Origin: Gammaproteobacteria bacterium
GTDB taxonomy: Bacteria; Pseudomonadota; Gammaproteobacteria; Pseudomonadales; Azotimanducaceae
Reading direction: 5' to 3'
NCBI GenBank assembly: GCA_018667205.1
Contig: JABIVN010000297.1
Span: 1-13,822, forward strand
DNA length: 13,822 nucleotides
The notes beneath the pieces are model-generated. The model made no database searches and was not told the DNA's origin. It was given only the letters and a program-made list of their open reading frames with translations. Position 1 is the stretch's first letter. Each line of letters begins with the position of its first letter. Below are positions 1-8,600 of this stretch, one piece after another. A program made the translations under genes and the position numbers.

Positions 1-929
1 ACGATGTGGCCATAGATGAAGAAAGGATATCGGTGCCTGGTTCATCAATGCTTTGCATCACCATTGCGGCCCAAATGGCTTTGTCACAGGGTGACGATGC
101 ACTGGTGGTCAGTCCGCACTGGCCAAACATAGAAACGACCTACGCCATCACCGGTGCAAATGTAAACACGGTCAGGCAAAGGGAAACCAAAACTGGCTGG
201 CAATTATCGGCTGATGAGATTATTGATGCCGTCACGCCAGAGACAAAGAGTATTTTTGTCAACTCGCCCTGTAACCCTACCGGTTGGGTCATGCAGAGGC
301 CTGATCAAGAGAAGCTGCTTGGGTACTGTCGTGATAACGATATTCTGCTGATAGCAGACGAGGTCTACCACCGGCATTACTATGGCGCGGATGCTGCACC
401 TTCTTTTGTGCAGATTGCGGGTGGCGAAGATCCGATTGTCATTGTTAATGGTTTTTCCAAAGCGTGGGCAATGACCGGTTGGAGGGTAGGTTGGGTAGTC
501 GCGCCTAAATCTCAGGGCGCTCACTGGGCTATTATGTCCGAGTGTTTTAATACTGGGGCGACCGTGTTTGCCCAACAGGCATGCATTACCGCGTTGAAAC
601 AGGGTGAGGACCACGTGCGGCAGTTGAAGGATCAGTATGAAGCGGGAAAACAGCTGCTAATCGACAAACTGGGCAATCACCCGGCCATTGATTTGTGCGT
701 GCCGGATGGTGCTTTTTATGCGTTTCCGCGAATAAAAGGTCTTAAATCCAGTCGAAGGTTTGCTGAGATGCTGCTGGAGAAAGAGGATGTTGGGGTCGCG
801 CCGGGCTATACCTTCGGAGAGGGTAACGATGAATACATTCGTATCTGTTTTGCGCTAGGTCCGGATCGTTTGGCGGAAGGCCTTGATCGAATCGTACGTT
901 TTATTGACGATAACCATGACGATATTTAG
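1..929 (+). CDS. Class I/II PLP-dependent aminotransferase, 5' end cut by window edge
   Basis: This is a fold-type I, pyridoxal-phosphate-dependent aminotransferase. The frame is open to the left edge (reading from base 3), so the true start lies outside. Family members are usually 380-400 residues and about 308 are present, so roughly the first 80-90 are missing. Counting from the GTG at base 6, the motifs are NPTG (residues 90-93), the cofactor-contacting IADEVYHR (116-123), the Schiff-base lysine K152 in SKAWAMTGWR, and R279 in YIRICFA, the usual arginine that binds the substrate carboxylate. The order and spacing fit the AspC/aminotransferase class I fold. The amino donor cannot be told from this fragment. 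The gene stops at TAG 927-929, 14 bp before the end of the convergent exporter, with a terminator hairpin between and overlapping them. The family call is firm; the specific reaction is unknown. Confidence 0.93.
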   Translation, partial: DVAIDEERISVPGSSMLCITIAAQMALSQGDDALVVSPHWPNIETTYAITGANVNTVRQRETKTGWQLSADEIIDAVTPETKSIFVNSPCNPTGWVMQRPDQEKLLGYCRDNDILLIADEVYHRHYYGADAAPSFVQIAGGEDPIVIVNGFSKAWAMTGWRVGWVVAPKSQGAHWAIMSECFNTGATVFAQQACITALKQGEDHVRQLKDQYEAGKQLLIDKLGNHPAIDLCVPDGAFYAFPRIKGLKSSRRFAEMLLEKEDVGVAPGYTFGEGNDEYIRICFALGPDRLAEGLDRIVRFIDDNHDDI

Positions 930-935
930 CAAAAT

Positions 936-957
936 AGGCCTGCCTAGTCAGGCTTTT
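936..957. terminator. Bidirectional intrinsic terminator between convergent genes
   Basis: GCCTG (938-942) pairs with CAGGC (949-953) across a 6-nt loop. A G-T and an A-T pair extend the stem to 7 bp. On the + strand it is followed by TTTT (954-957), as expected for a terminator of the aminotransferase. On the - strand the RNA continues into TATTTTG, so it can also end the exporter transcript. The exporter's TAG stop codon (944-946) lies inside the loop. The stem is short and folding energy was not computed. Confidence 0.65.
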
Positions 958-2191
958 CCGTGATCGCCGTGCCGTCTATTTTTCTGGCGTCCGGTTGGGT
1001 AACTAAAACCCAGAGCAGGAACGCAACAAAAACTGTGGTGCTGACACTGATCCCAACCGATGGATTGCTTGCCTCGGCGATAGTCCCTGCCAGCAATGCG
1101 CCCATGGGGAACAGGTTATAGGAAATACCGTGAAAACCCATGACGCGACCACGAATTTGATCGGGCACCTCCAGTTGCAGGATCGTCGTTGTTGTCACCA
1201 TAAAAATCGAACTGAATATGGACGCTGAAAAAAGCATGGCTAGTGCGAAGTAGAATGCGCCGGAGATCCCCAGCCAACAGACCAGCGCGAACAGGTAAAC
1301 AAACACACAAAAAGTAAGTGCCGACAGCAGCATCAAAAGGCCTAGTCGGGGCGATTTTTGCAACGAGCCTGATATCACCGTTCCGATGACCGCGCCGACG
1401 CCGGTGATGGACAAAAGATAACCTTAGCCTTTGCCATCAACATTCAGCACTTCGGCGAAGGCGGGCATGAGTGGCATATAGGCGCTGGCAAAGAAGAAAA
1501 CGGCATAAGACAGGCTTATCAGGATCAAGAAATTCCGGTTGTTAAGGATGAAACGGATACCTTCAACAATTTGGCTGACGGTTGATTGTTGGGTGGCAGT
1601 TACCGCGGGTGCTACCTTAAGGTTTAGCAGAATGAGGAACATTAGAAAGAAACCGGCGCTACAAAGGGTGAAAAGCAGCCATGTGTCACTGATGGCAATA
1701 ATCAGTCCGCCGAATGCAGGCATGATCATACGCGTGGCCTGCCAGATCACCGTGGTCAGTGCGACTGCGCTCATCATATCCTGTCGGTCAATGAGGGAAG
1801 GAAAGATGGATTGTCTTGCCGGCCAATCAAACCCTGTGATGACGGATATAACGCCCGCAATCGCGATCACGTGCCAGACTTGAACGACGCCTGCCCAGTC
1901 CAGGTAGGCAAGTAAGGCCAACAGCGTTGCGGTTAACGCGGAGGTGACAATCAGCAGCCTGCGTTTATCGATTTGGTCAGCCAGTGCGCCGCCAAACAAC
2001 GTGGTGACAATAGCGGGGAGACCCGCGGCTGCGCCCAGGTAGCCTAGTGCGAGGCTGCTGTTTGACAGTTCATAGACTAGCCATCCCAATCCCATCACCT
2101 GTAATTGAGTGGCACCCACGGAGGTAAATGAACCCAGCCAGAATTTAAGGAACTGTTTGTGCTGCAGGGCCGTAAATTGATGAGTTGCCAC
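944..2191 (-). pseudogene. MFS exporter (MFS_3/EntS-like) interrupted by an in-frame TAA
   Basis: Read through, this encodes about 415 residues of a major facilitator superfamily inner-membrane exporter of the MFS_3 (enterobactin-exporter-like) type. The N-terminal part matches the family: WLVYELSNSSLALG after TM1, then GGALADQIDKRR in the TM2-TM3 loop. The product continues to the end of TM7, where codon 256 is TAA (1424-1426). The same frame then resumes with GYLLSITGVGA, the usual start of TM8, and runs through TM12 to the TAG at 944-946. One substitution in a sense codon (TAT/TAC Tyr or TTA Leu) explains the stop, and no frameshift is needed. I chose GTG 2189-2191 as start because the family homology begins just after it and a TATAAT element lies 30 bp upstream. 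The longer frame from TTG at 2293 would begin upstream of that promoter. A TTG at 1412-1414 could in principle restart translation of the second half. Substrate unknown. The stop could be real decay or a base-call error. Confidence 0.8.
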
Positions 2192-2221
2192 GAAATCAAC
2201 GCCAGCCTGGAACGGTCTGGG

Positions 2222-2230
2222 ATTATAGCA
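2222..2230 (-). promoter_or_regulatory. Extended -10 promoter of the MFS gene
   Basis: On the - strand the sequence reads TGC-TATAAT, a perfect sigma-70 -10 hexamer (2222-2227) preceded by the TGn extension (2228-2230). No good -35 box lies 16-18 bp upstream, which extended -10 promoters tolerate. Transcription would start near 2215, about 24 nt before the GTG start at 2191. This supports the shorter exporter start. Confidence 0.6.
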
Positions 2231-2253
2231 GAATGCCTTGAATGCAGAATGCC
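2228..2253. repeat. 10-bp direct repeat overlapping the MFS promoter
   Basis: GCAGAATGCC occurs perfectly at 2228-2237 and 2244-2253, a 16-bp period. One copy abuts the -10 hexamer and the other covers the usual -35 zone of the exporter promoter, in the 104-bp gap between two divergent genes. This placement fits an operator for a repressor or activator. No known regulator consensus is recognised. Confidence 0.5.
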
Positions 2254-2295
2254 ATCGCTGCACACTGACTGCTTTTACTAGATGGAATAACAAGC

Positions 2296-2685
2296 ATGAC
2301 GATCAAAAACATCGTTAGAGATTCGGCGAAATTTCACTATGACAACTTCCATTTTTCTGAGGCAGTCGCAAGCGACGGGTTTCTGCTTTGCTCAGGCATC
2401 ATCGGGACCGGGCCGCAAGGAAAGGTGCCCAAGGACATCAGCGAAGAGTTTGATAACGCGTGGTCCGATGTTATTTCTCTGCTAAAGGAAGCCGGCGCTG
2501 ATGCCAGCCACATCGTTGAGTACACCAGCTACCATGTTGGCTTACGAGCCCATATGGCGGAATTTATGGCGGTTCGCGACAAATATCTCTCTGAACCATG
2601 GCCTGCATGGACCGCAATCGGGATTACCGAATTGGCGGTGCCGGGCGCGCATGTGGAGATTAGGGTCACGGCGAAACTTCCCTGA
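2296..2685 (+). CDS. RidA/YjgF/YER057c/UK114-family protein, non-canonical
   Basis: A 129-residue protein, the normal size for a small trimeric RidA-family protein. The family layout is visible: GFLLCSGIIGTGPQGKVP (residues 28-45), the helix with EEFDNAW (50-56), LKEAGAD (63-69), and the C-terminal strand region WPAWTAIGITELAVPGAHVEI (102-122, beginning W102). Canonical RidA deaminates reactive enamine/imine intermediates such as 2-aminoacrylate released by PLP enzymes, using an Arg (R105 in enterobacterial RidA) to hold the substrate carboxylate. Here that position is W105; the nearby conserved Glu is kept as E121. Classical 2-aminoacrylate deaminase activity is therefore doubtful, and the protein probably belongs to another Rid subgroup. 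The start is ATG 2296 with a weak GGA ribosome site at 2284-2286. The gene diverges from the exporter. A functional link to the nearby PLP aminotransferase is possible but only inferred. Confidence 0.88.
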   Translation: MTIKNIVRDSAKFHYDNFHFSEAVASDGFLLCSGIIGTGPQGKVPKDISEEFDNAWSDVISLLKEAGADASHIVEYTSYHVGLRAHMAEFMAVRDKYLSEPWPAWTAIGITELAVPGAHVEIRVTAKLP

Positions 2686-2743
2686 TAGGGATTGCGCTTC
2701 CATATCGGCCGGACCTTCGCCCACCTGATCGAACGGTGTTCGC

Positions 2744-2833
2744 GGGATAGTGTCGGTTAACGGGATTGTGTCGGTTAACGGAACAGTGTCGGTTAATGGA
2801 ACAGTGTTGGTTAACGGGACAGTGGCCGTTAAC
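2744..2833. repeat. Five 18-bp tandem repeats, downstream of the RidA-like gene
   Basis: Five contiguous 18-bp units occupy 2744-2761, 2762-2779, 2780-2797, 2798-2815 and 2816-2833. The second reads GGGATTGTGTCGGTTAAC. Each differs from its neighbours at a few positions, and GTTAAC (or GTTAAT in the third) closes every unit. There is no spacer, so this is not a CRISPR. Because 18 is a multiple of three, the + strand reads as a repeating SVNGTV peptide in an open frame, but I see no reason to think it is translated. A minisatellite (VNTR) formed by slippage is the simplest reading. Confidence 0.9.
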
Positions 2834-3058
2834 GGGCATCAGTCGCGGCGATCGGTCTTGATTGACAACCAGTTAATGGTCAAGGTGCAGCGTACAAATG
2901 GCGGCAATCATCTGCTGGGTGCCGACGGGTCGGATTCGCCAAAGCTTGATATTGCGGGACTGAGGCGTTTGATCGGAGACAATGCACTGAACAGGATTTC
3001 GCCGTTAAATCCTGGTAGCGCGAAAAGGCTTATTAGCGACAACCCGAGGAGCCGACGC
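2834..3058. other. Intergenic stretch without a convincing gene
   Basis: This 225-bp stretch lies between the 18-bp array and the end of the acyltransferase. A + frame starting at GTG 2750 stays open to 3256, but it begins inside the repeats, runs about 200 nt antisense into the acyltransferase and resembles no family. A 97-codon - strand frame (2908-3201) likewise lies partly across the acyltransferase. Apart from the hairpin at 2992-3014 I see no RNA gene or promoter that I would defend. Confidence 0.5.
2992..3014. terminator. Perfect 8-bp hairpin downstream of the acyltransferase, possible weak terminator
   Basis: CAGGATTT (2992-2999) and AAATCCTG (3007-3014) are exact inverted repeats with a 7-nt loop. 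It lies 45 bp beyond the end of the - strand acyltransferase, where the recCBD-acyltransferase transcript would need to stop. Neither strand has a T-tract after it, so it is at best a weak or Rho-assisted terminator. It could equally be a protein-binding dyad. Confidence 0.35.
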
Positions 3059-3880
3059 TTATTGCAGGCGTTTGTCTTTTTGCGCCCAGCGATCATTAAG
3101 CCAGCTTCTGGCGTCAAGTATCGCTGCGGCATTGTGTTCTTCAATATGAATATCAATGTTTCTGTTTGCGCCATGCAGGCACTTCCAAAAATTTGTTTCA
3201 CCGCCGTTGTAGTTGATAGTGATGTCTACCACCGGCGTATCGGGTGGCATGGTTGAAAGTGCTATTTTCAGGCCGCCAGGTCTTGGAATGAGTAACTTTT
3301 TATAAGGTGAGTTTTGGTTTCGATGCTTTTCTTCAGTGATGCGCGTTCCTTCAGCGAAGATCAATAGTGCGCCTCTTTCTTTTTGCATCGTTGAAGAGGC
3401 CGCCTTTATCGCATTAAAATCTTCCCGCTGGGCACTTCCGCCACCACTCCTATTCAGGCGAGGGAAGTTAAGGGCGTAGCAGATCCACCCGACTATCGGT
3501 ACCCAAACTAACTGTCGCTTTATCAGGAACTTCAAAATGGGTCCCCGACCGGTGACGACATGTTGCAGGATGGGGATATCAAACCAGGTTTGGTGATTGA
3601 CCACGATTACCTGGGTAGGATGATCTGGAAGGGTGCCATCGACCTTGAAATTCACACGTACCACATGAATCATCCAGGCGCTGTTGATAGCCGCGGCACT
3701 TTTGTAGCACAGCTCAATTAATTTTGTACACCCATTGTGAAGTGGCTCGAAACCGCCAATGAGTGACCGAATCACGGCGATGCCTATCAAAGGGAACATC
3801 CAGAATCCAAGGTTCAGAATGACAACCAGCGAGGAGGTCAGGCTAAAGAGTTGTTTGCCGATGAAGGATAAGTAGCGCAT
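3059..3880 (-). CDS. PlsC-type 1-acyl-glycerol-3-phosphate acyltransferase family (YihG-like)
   Basis: A 273-residue membrane-associated acyltransferase of the PlsC/LPLAT family, which transfers fatty acyl groups to lysophospholipid acceptors. Catalytic block I is NHQTWFD (residues 95-101), the H-X4-D motif with H96 and D101. Block III is FAEGTR (175-180), binding the acceptor phosphate. Block II corresponds to KRQLVWVPIVGW and NFPRLNRSG (121-146), and the proline block IV to IPRPGG (198-203). Hydrophobic residues about 11-40 form a likely N-terminal membrane anchor. The long N-terminal segment before block I and the NHQTWFDI form resemble E. coli YihG, a cardiolipin/phospholipid-remodelling-type member, more than essential PlsC, but this is a similarity judgement. 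The start is ATG 3878-3880 with a weak AAGA ribosome site. It lies 50 bp after recD on the same strand with no terminator between, so co-transcription is plausible. The exact acyl acceptor is unknown. Confidence 0.9.
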   Translation of the reverse strand: MRYLSFIGKQLFSLTSSLVVILNLGFWMFPLIGIAVIRSLIGGFEPLHNGCTKLIELCYKSAAAINSAWMIHVVRVNFKVDGTLPDHPTQVIVVNHQTWFDIPILQHVVTGRGPILKFLIKRQLVWVPIVGWICYALNFPRLNRSGGGSAQREDFNAIKAASSTMQKERGALLIFAEGTRITEEKHRNQNSPYKKLLIPRPGGLKIALSTMPPDTPVVDITINYNGGETNFWKCLHGANRNIDIHIEEHNAAAILDARSWLNDRWAQKDKRLQ

Positions 3881-3930
3881 ATCGCATCTTAGATAGGAAC
3901 CACATTGTTACGCAAGCCGAAATGGTAAGG

Positions 3931-5652
3931 TCAGAAAAGCTCCGATTGAACAATTGCCGGCTCCGAATCGTTCACAATACCAAGAAACTGCGTCATCCCG
4001 CTGACCCTGCGCGATGATTGACTGACTGCGCGTTCCCAGACCTGTGCACTGCAATGAATTGTGATGGATTTTTTTGCCCGCGTGATGGCGGTATACAAGA
4101 GTTCACGGGTTAGTAGACTTGCTGCGTCATCGGAGGCTTCTTCGCTGAGCGCCAAAGTGACGTGATCAAATTCAGACCCTTGAGCTTTATGAACAGTCAT
4201 CGCAAAGCACGATTCATGTTTCGGTAAACGCGAAGCAAGCAGTGGCTCAGTGGCCCCCGGGAAACTGACGACGAATTGATCACTGTTTTCTATGGGTGTG
4301 CAGATCCCGATATCGCCATTGAATAACCCCAGGTTGTAATCGTTACGGCTGATCAGGACTGGGCGTCCAGCATAGAATTCACTGTCTGGTGATTTGATGC
4401 CCTGTGCTGCCAGCGCTGTTTCGATGCCCAGGTTAATTTGTTCCACACCTGCATCACCGCCTCGCCGGCTACAAAGAATACGGGTTTGTTCAAAAGTGCT
4501 CAGTAGTAACGCAGGGTCAAAATTTTCCCCTTCGAGCAGGTCAATGTAATCTTTCCAGTGTCCAAGCATCTGGTGTACTAAAGGTCCCCCGCTACCGGCG
4601 CTGAATACGACGCTGTTGTCCTGAAGGCTAGGCGCGGATTGGCCGGACTGAACCGCCTTTGACAATGCGGCGATACCGCTATCAGGATCGAACCGGTAGC
4701 TTTTATCTAATTCGCAGACGGCATCAGTCAGATGATGGGGGCTTTTGACAATTTGGACTTCACCCACAAAGTTCGAGGCGAGTTCGCCAAAGGTGTCGGA
4801 GAACCCCGTTTCTCCTGCGCAAAGGTCCGCAAGCACGTTACCGGTATCAACGCTGGGTAGCTGATTCGGGTCACCAAGAAGAATCAGGCGAGTGTGATCG
4901 GGCAGGGCGCCGAGCAAGCGGTGCATCATCGTGAGGTCAATCATGGATGCTTCATCAACAATCAGCAGGTCAACCTTAAGCTGGTTTTGAGGGCCATGAC
5001 GCCAGGTTCTTCCATCCTTGCGCATACCCAGCAGTCGGTGCAGTGTTTGTACCTGAAACTTCTTCTCTCTGGTGGCTGCCCACTCGCTGATCGAGTCAGA
5101 CAAACGCATGGCCGCCTTACCTGTTGGTGCAACCAGTTTAATGGTTAGGTCGGGTGATTCCTCTAGCAGAATATCGAGAATTTTGACGACGGTACTGGTT
5201 TTTCCGGTGCCGGGACCGCCCGTGATAACGGCAAGTTTGCGGGTGATCGCCAGGAAAGCGGCGAGCTTTTGGCGATTATGTTCTGCATCGCCAAAATGTT
5301 GTTCCAGTTTTGTGGCTAAAAGGTTAGCGTCGGGAATTCCCAGCGCTACGTTTCTTGCGCTGATCAGCGCTGCAACGTCGGACTCGTAATGATAAAACCT
5401 GTTCAGGTACAGCTTGTCGTGGCTAAGAATAAAGGGTTTTTCATCTTCAGGGCCCCCGACTGACGCTTCTGCTCGAAGCTGTTGTTTAAGCCCAGGGTCT
5501 ACCCCCGTCAGGTCCAGGCAGGAATGCTGATTTATAGTGGCCGTGACGAGTTGCGCCATTAGCCTGCGAGCGCCCGGTTCAATCTGTCCGGTTTTACTGC
5601 CGATCAGGCGAAGAAAATGCTGTTCGAATAAAGCGCCATGTAACTCAGCCAC
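3931..5652 (-). CDS. recD: Exodeoxyribonuclease V alpha subunit, 5'-3' helicase RecD
   Basis: RecD is the fast SF1B 5'-3' helicase motor of RecBCD. The 573 residues contain all core motifs in order: Walker A GGPGTGKT (145-152, catalytic K151), motif Ia APTGKA (175-180), motif II VDEASM (232-237), motif III GDPNQLPSV (260-268), SYRF (318-321), motif V TVHKAQGSEF (486-495) and motif VI LLYTAITRAK (518-527). The roughly 130 residues before Walker A match the RecD N-terminal domain that contacts RecC. It is slightly shorter than the 608 residues of E. coli RecD, with nothing missing from the motor. The GTG start (5650-5652) is chosen because AGGAGG lies 5 nt upstream. It overlaps the last 8 bp of recB, so translation is probably coupled. 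No terminator separates it from the acyltransferase 50 bp downstream. Confidence 0.97.
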   Translation of the reverse strand: MAELHGALFEQHFLRLIGSKTGQIEPGARRLMAQLVTATINQHSCLDLTGVDPGLKQQLRAEASVGGPEDEKPFILSHDKLYLNRFYHYESDVAALISARNVALGIPDANLLATKLEQHFGDAEHNRQKLAAFLAITRKLAVITGGPGTGKTSTVVKILDILLEESPDLTIKLVAPTGKAAMRLSDSISEWAATREKKFQVQTLHRLLGMRKDGRTWRHGPQNQLKVDLLIVDEASMIDLTMMHRLLGALPDHTRLILLGDPNQLPSVDTGNVLADLCAGETGFSDTFGELASNFVGEVQIVKSPHHLTDAVCELDKSYRFDPDSGIAALSKAVQSGQSAPSLQDNSVVFSAGSGGPLVHQMLGHWKDYIDLLEGENFDPALLLSTFEQTRILCSRRGGDAGVEQINLGIETALAAQGIKSPDSEFYAGRPVLISRNDYNLGLFNGDIGICTPIENSDQFVVSFPGATEPLLASRLPKHESCFAMTVHKAQGSEFDHVTLALSEEASDDAASLLTRELLYTAITRAKKSITIHCSAQVWERAVSQSSRRVSGMTQFLGIVNDSEPAIVQSELF

Positions 5653-8600
5653 TGACTCCTCCTAATAATTCATCAAGCCTGAGTACAGTCTCCAGGTCAG
5701 GTTTGGTGAAAAATATTCCCCGAGAATCCTGCGGGTTCATGCCGCGAAGGAAAAGGTAGTAAGCGCCTCCCATGTGTGTTTCATATTGGTAACCTGCCAG
5801 TTTCTGTTTAAGCATCCGGTGCACGGCAACGGTGTAAATTAGGTATTGCAGATGGTACTGATGACTTTGCATGGCATGGGCAACGGATTCACCATTGTAA
5901 TCCGTCAGGGAACTACCCAAAAAGTTCGATTTGTAGTCGGCGATGTAGTATTTGCCATCGTGCCGAAACAGAAGGTCGATTAGCCCTGTCATCTGTCCCT
6001 GCAGTAAAAGCGCCTTGTTAGCGGCGCCCTCCAGGTATCCTTTTTCGACCAGGAACTGCACCAGGTTAGTCGATGTCGCCAGTGGGAAGTGGAACTCCAT
6101 TTCATCTAACCGGTCCGTTAAACCGACATTATTTAGGGCAAAGTCCCCGATTGGCGCTGTCACAATGTCCTGAATCCATTGCTCAAGGACAGGTAGCCAT
6201 TCATCTTCTAAACCAAGTCTCCTGAGGGCTCGGTCGCACAGGACCGAGAAGTCATCAGTCTGGAAGTCAAGATCCTCCATTAGACTGTGCAAAATGACGC
6301 CGACACGAGCGCCTCGTGGAAAGCTGTGCCGAGTTAACAGGTTCTGGATGTTTGGGGGTTCTTCGTTTTGATCATCATCGGCATATCCCGTGACCATGAC
6401 AGGCTCGTGGACGTTTAACCTGGCGGCCACCCCCGTGTAGCTGTGGACTCGCCAATGCTCATCAACGATGGGCTTTGCTGGTGGTGTTGTCAGTGGGCGA
6501 CGAGGGGCGCTATCGGTGAATTTTGTATTGACTATCTTGTCTGCCTCAACGATCTCGAAGAGGTCTTGTGGCAAAACGCCGCGCACGCGATGCAGCAGTG
6601 ATTCATCTTTTTTGAGTGTTGTAATGTCGAGCAGTCGTCCAATGGCGGAACCTGCAAACGAGCGCAGCTTTGGCACGCCAAGGTAACAACGATATTTTGC
6701 TCTGGTCATTGCAACGTAAAGCAGGCGCATGTCTTCTTCCTGCTCTTCTTTGACGCTTAGGCGCCGGTGGTGATCGTCATCACCCAGCTCAACCCCTGCG
6801 CTATAGATTCCTTCCTGTTCGATATGGAACAGTGCAGGATCTGCGTTGTTCTTACTGCGCGTCACGAACGCGGGCATGGGAATCATGACAATATCGTATT
6901 CAAGTCCTTTTGCTGCGTGCATGGTTACAATTTTGACAAGGTTTTCGTCACTTTCCAGTCGGAGCTGTCGGTCTTCGGCAGCTCCGGTTTCGGCATCACG
7001 CTGTTCGTGGCTAAACCATTTGATTAACTGGTGCATCCCCTTGACGCTGCCTGATTGCTTTTGCAGTATTTCTATCAGGTGCCGCAGGTTGGTTATTTGC
7101 CTTTCGCCGTTTGGGCGCTGTAACCATTTTTGAGCCAGGTGACGGCGTTTCATTAGGGCATTAAGCATTGGCGAAACCCCCTGCTCGAGCCACATATCAT
7201 GGTAGGCATGAAATTCTGCAAGCACAGCCTGCTGCGCCTGAATGTCGTGATTCAGGCCGTCGATATCAATGGCAGTTGTCTGCATCAGGCGCGTTGTAAG
7301 CGCGGCTTTGATTGCCTGGTCGTTAGCAGGTTCGAGTATCGCCTCCAGGATCAGCTTAAGGTCGGCTGCGGTATCCTGCAGGAAGACACTCTCTAGCGTC
7401 AGGTACACACTTTGCACACCTCGAGAGGAAAGCGCTTGTTGGGCGGCGAGAGCATCGGCGCGCTTTCTCACCAGAAACGCAATTTTCCCGGCGTTGACAG
7501 GTTCGCCATCAAGGCTGCTATGGCGCTGGTCGTTGATCAGCGCAACTGTTTGTTCTGCCGCATAATTCATCGCCTGTTCTGTTAGTTCCGCGACGCTAGT
7601 GAACTGTTCGGGGTCTTCGAGTACAAAGAGTTGGTAAGGGAGACATTCGACGCCGCCAACCATCATCTTCATACCAGCATTTTTTGGTGCGGGTTTCACT
7701 GGAACAAAAGGCATATCTGAATCGTTACCAAAAATATTGTCCCGCTGGAAAAGAATGTTTGTCGCTTCAATGAGTGCCGGCGACGAACGCCAGTTCACAT
7801 CAAGGTTGTGCAGCCTGCTCGATGATCGTCGGGCATTTATGTAGGTGTAAACGTCTGCGCCGCGAAAGCTATAGATGGCTTGTTTCGGGTCGCCAATCAT
7901 CAGTAGCGATTGTCCCTTGTTACCATCCTGATAAACGCGAGAGAAAATACTGTTCTGGATGTTGTCCGTGTCCTGGAACTCATCGATCATAGCGATGGGC
8001 CAGCGGTCAGCCATGGATTCCGGCAATGATGCCCCTGGCCTGTTTACGGCTTGTGCAAGGGACGTCAGTAAATCGTCAAGGGTCATCTTGTTCCAGGTCT
8101 CTTTGTGATGTTGCATCAGCTTGGAGACGCTGGCGTATACCTGATGCCAGAGGTTGGTTGTGACTGTATTGATGCCTAGATGAACCTCTGTGATCAGTTC
8201 AAGGGCGGGGTGTATAGGTAAAACGCTGCCTTTTTTTACCGCGCCGGTCTGGGTGTCAGTGGAATAGATTTTCCAGAGTTCGTTGTCCAACTCGATGCCA
8301 GGTGAAAGACAAAATTCGGTCATCTGCCCGAGCCGTCGATAAGGCTTTAAATTTTTCTTGAGATTAGCGTTAAACAGTATTCGTTCCAGATCGTCATTTC
8401 CCCAGAGGGTCATAGCTTGGCGGGCTTTGAGCACCAGTTCATTTGAATCTTCGGGTGTCTGAGCAGGAAGGACCAGTAGCTTGCCGCGAAAGAGAAAAGG
8501 TGACAGCTTACTCGCCAGTATTGCGGGGGTTGGCCAAAGTGTTAACGCCAGTTGCCGGATATCTTCCTGCATGGGCATGATCAAAGTGCGGTAGCAGTCC

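Noticed and set aside
2679..2691. TCCCT-GAT-AGGGA hairpin over the RidA-like stop codon
   Set aside because: The stem is only 5 bp with a 3-nt loop and no T-tract follows, so it does not qualify as a terminator.
2744..2833. CRISPR array
   Set aside because: The units are contiguous with no spacers, and no cas genes are present.
2750..3256. 168-codon + strand frame encoding SVNGTV repeats
   Set aside because: It starts inside the 18-bp tandem array, runs about 200 nt antisense to a well-supported acyltransferase, has no clear ribosome site and matches no family. The open frame follows from the repeat length being a multiple of three.
6477..6484. GCTGGTGG, identical to E. coli Chi, on the + strand within recB
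   Set aside because: It is the only copy I noticed on either strand; in about 13.8 kb roughly 0.4 is expected by chance. There is no evidence that this organism uses that octamer, and the RecC pocket differs.
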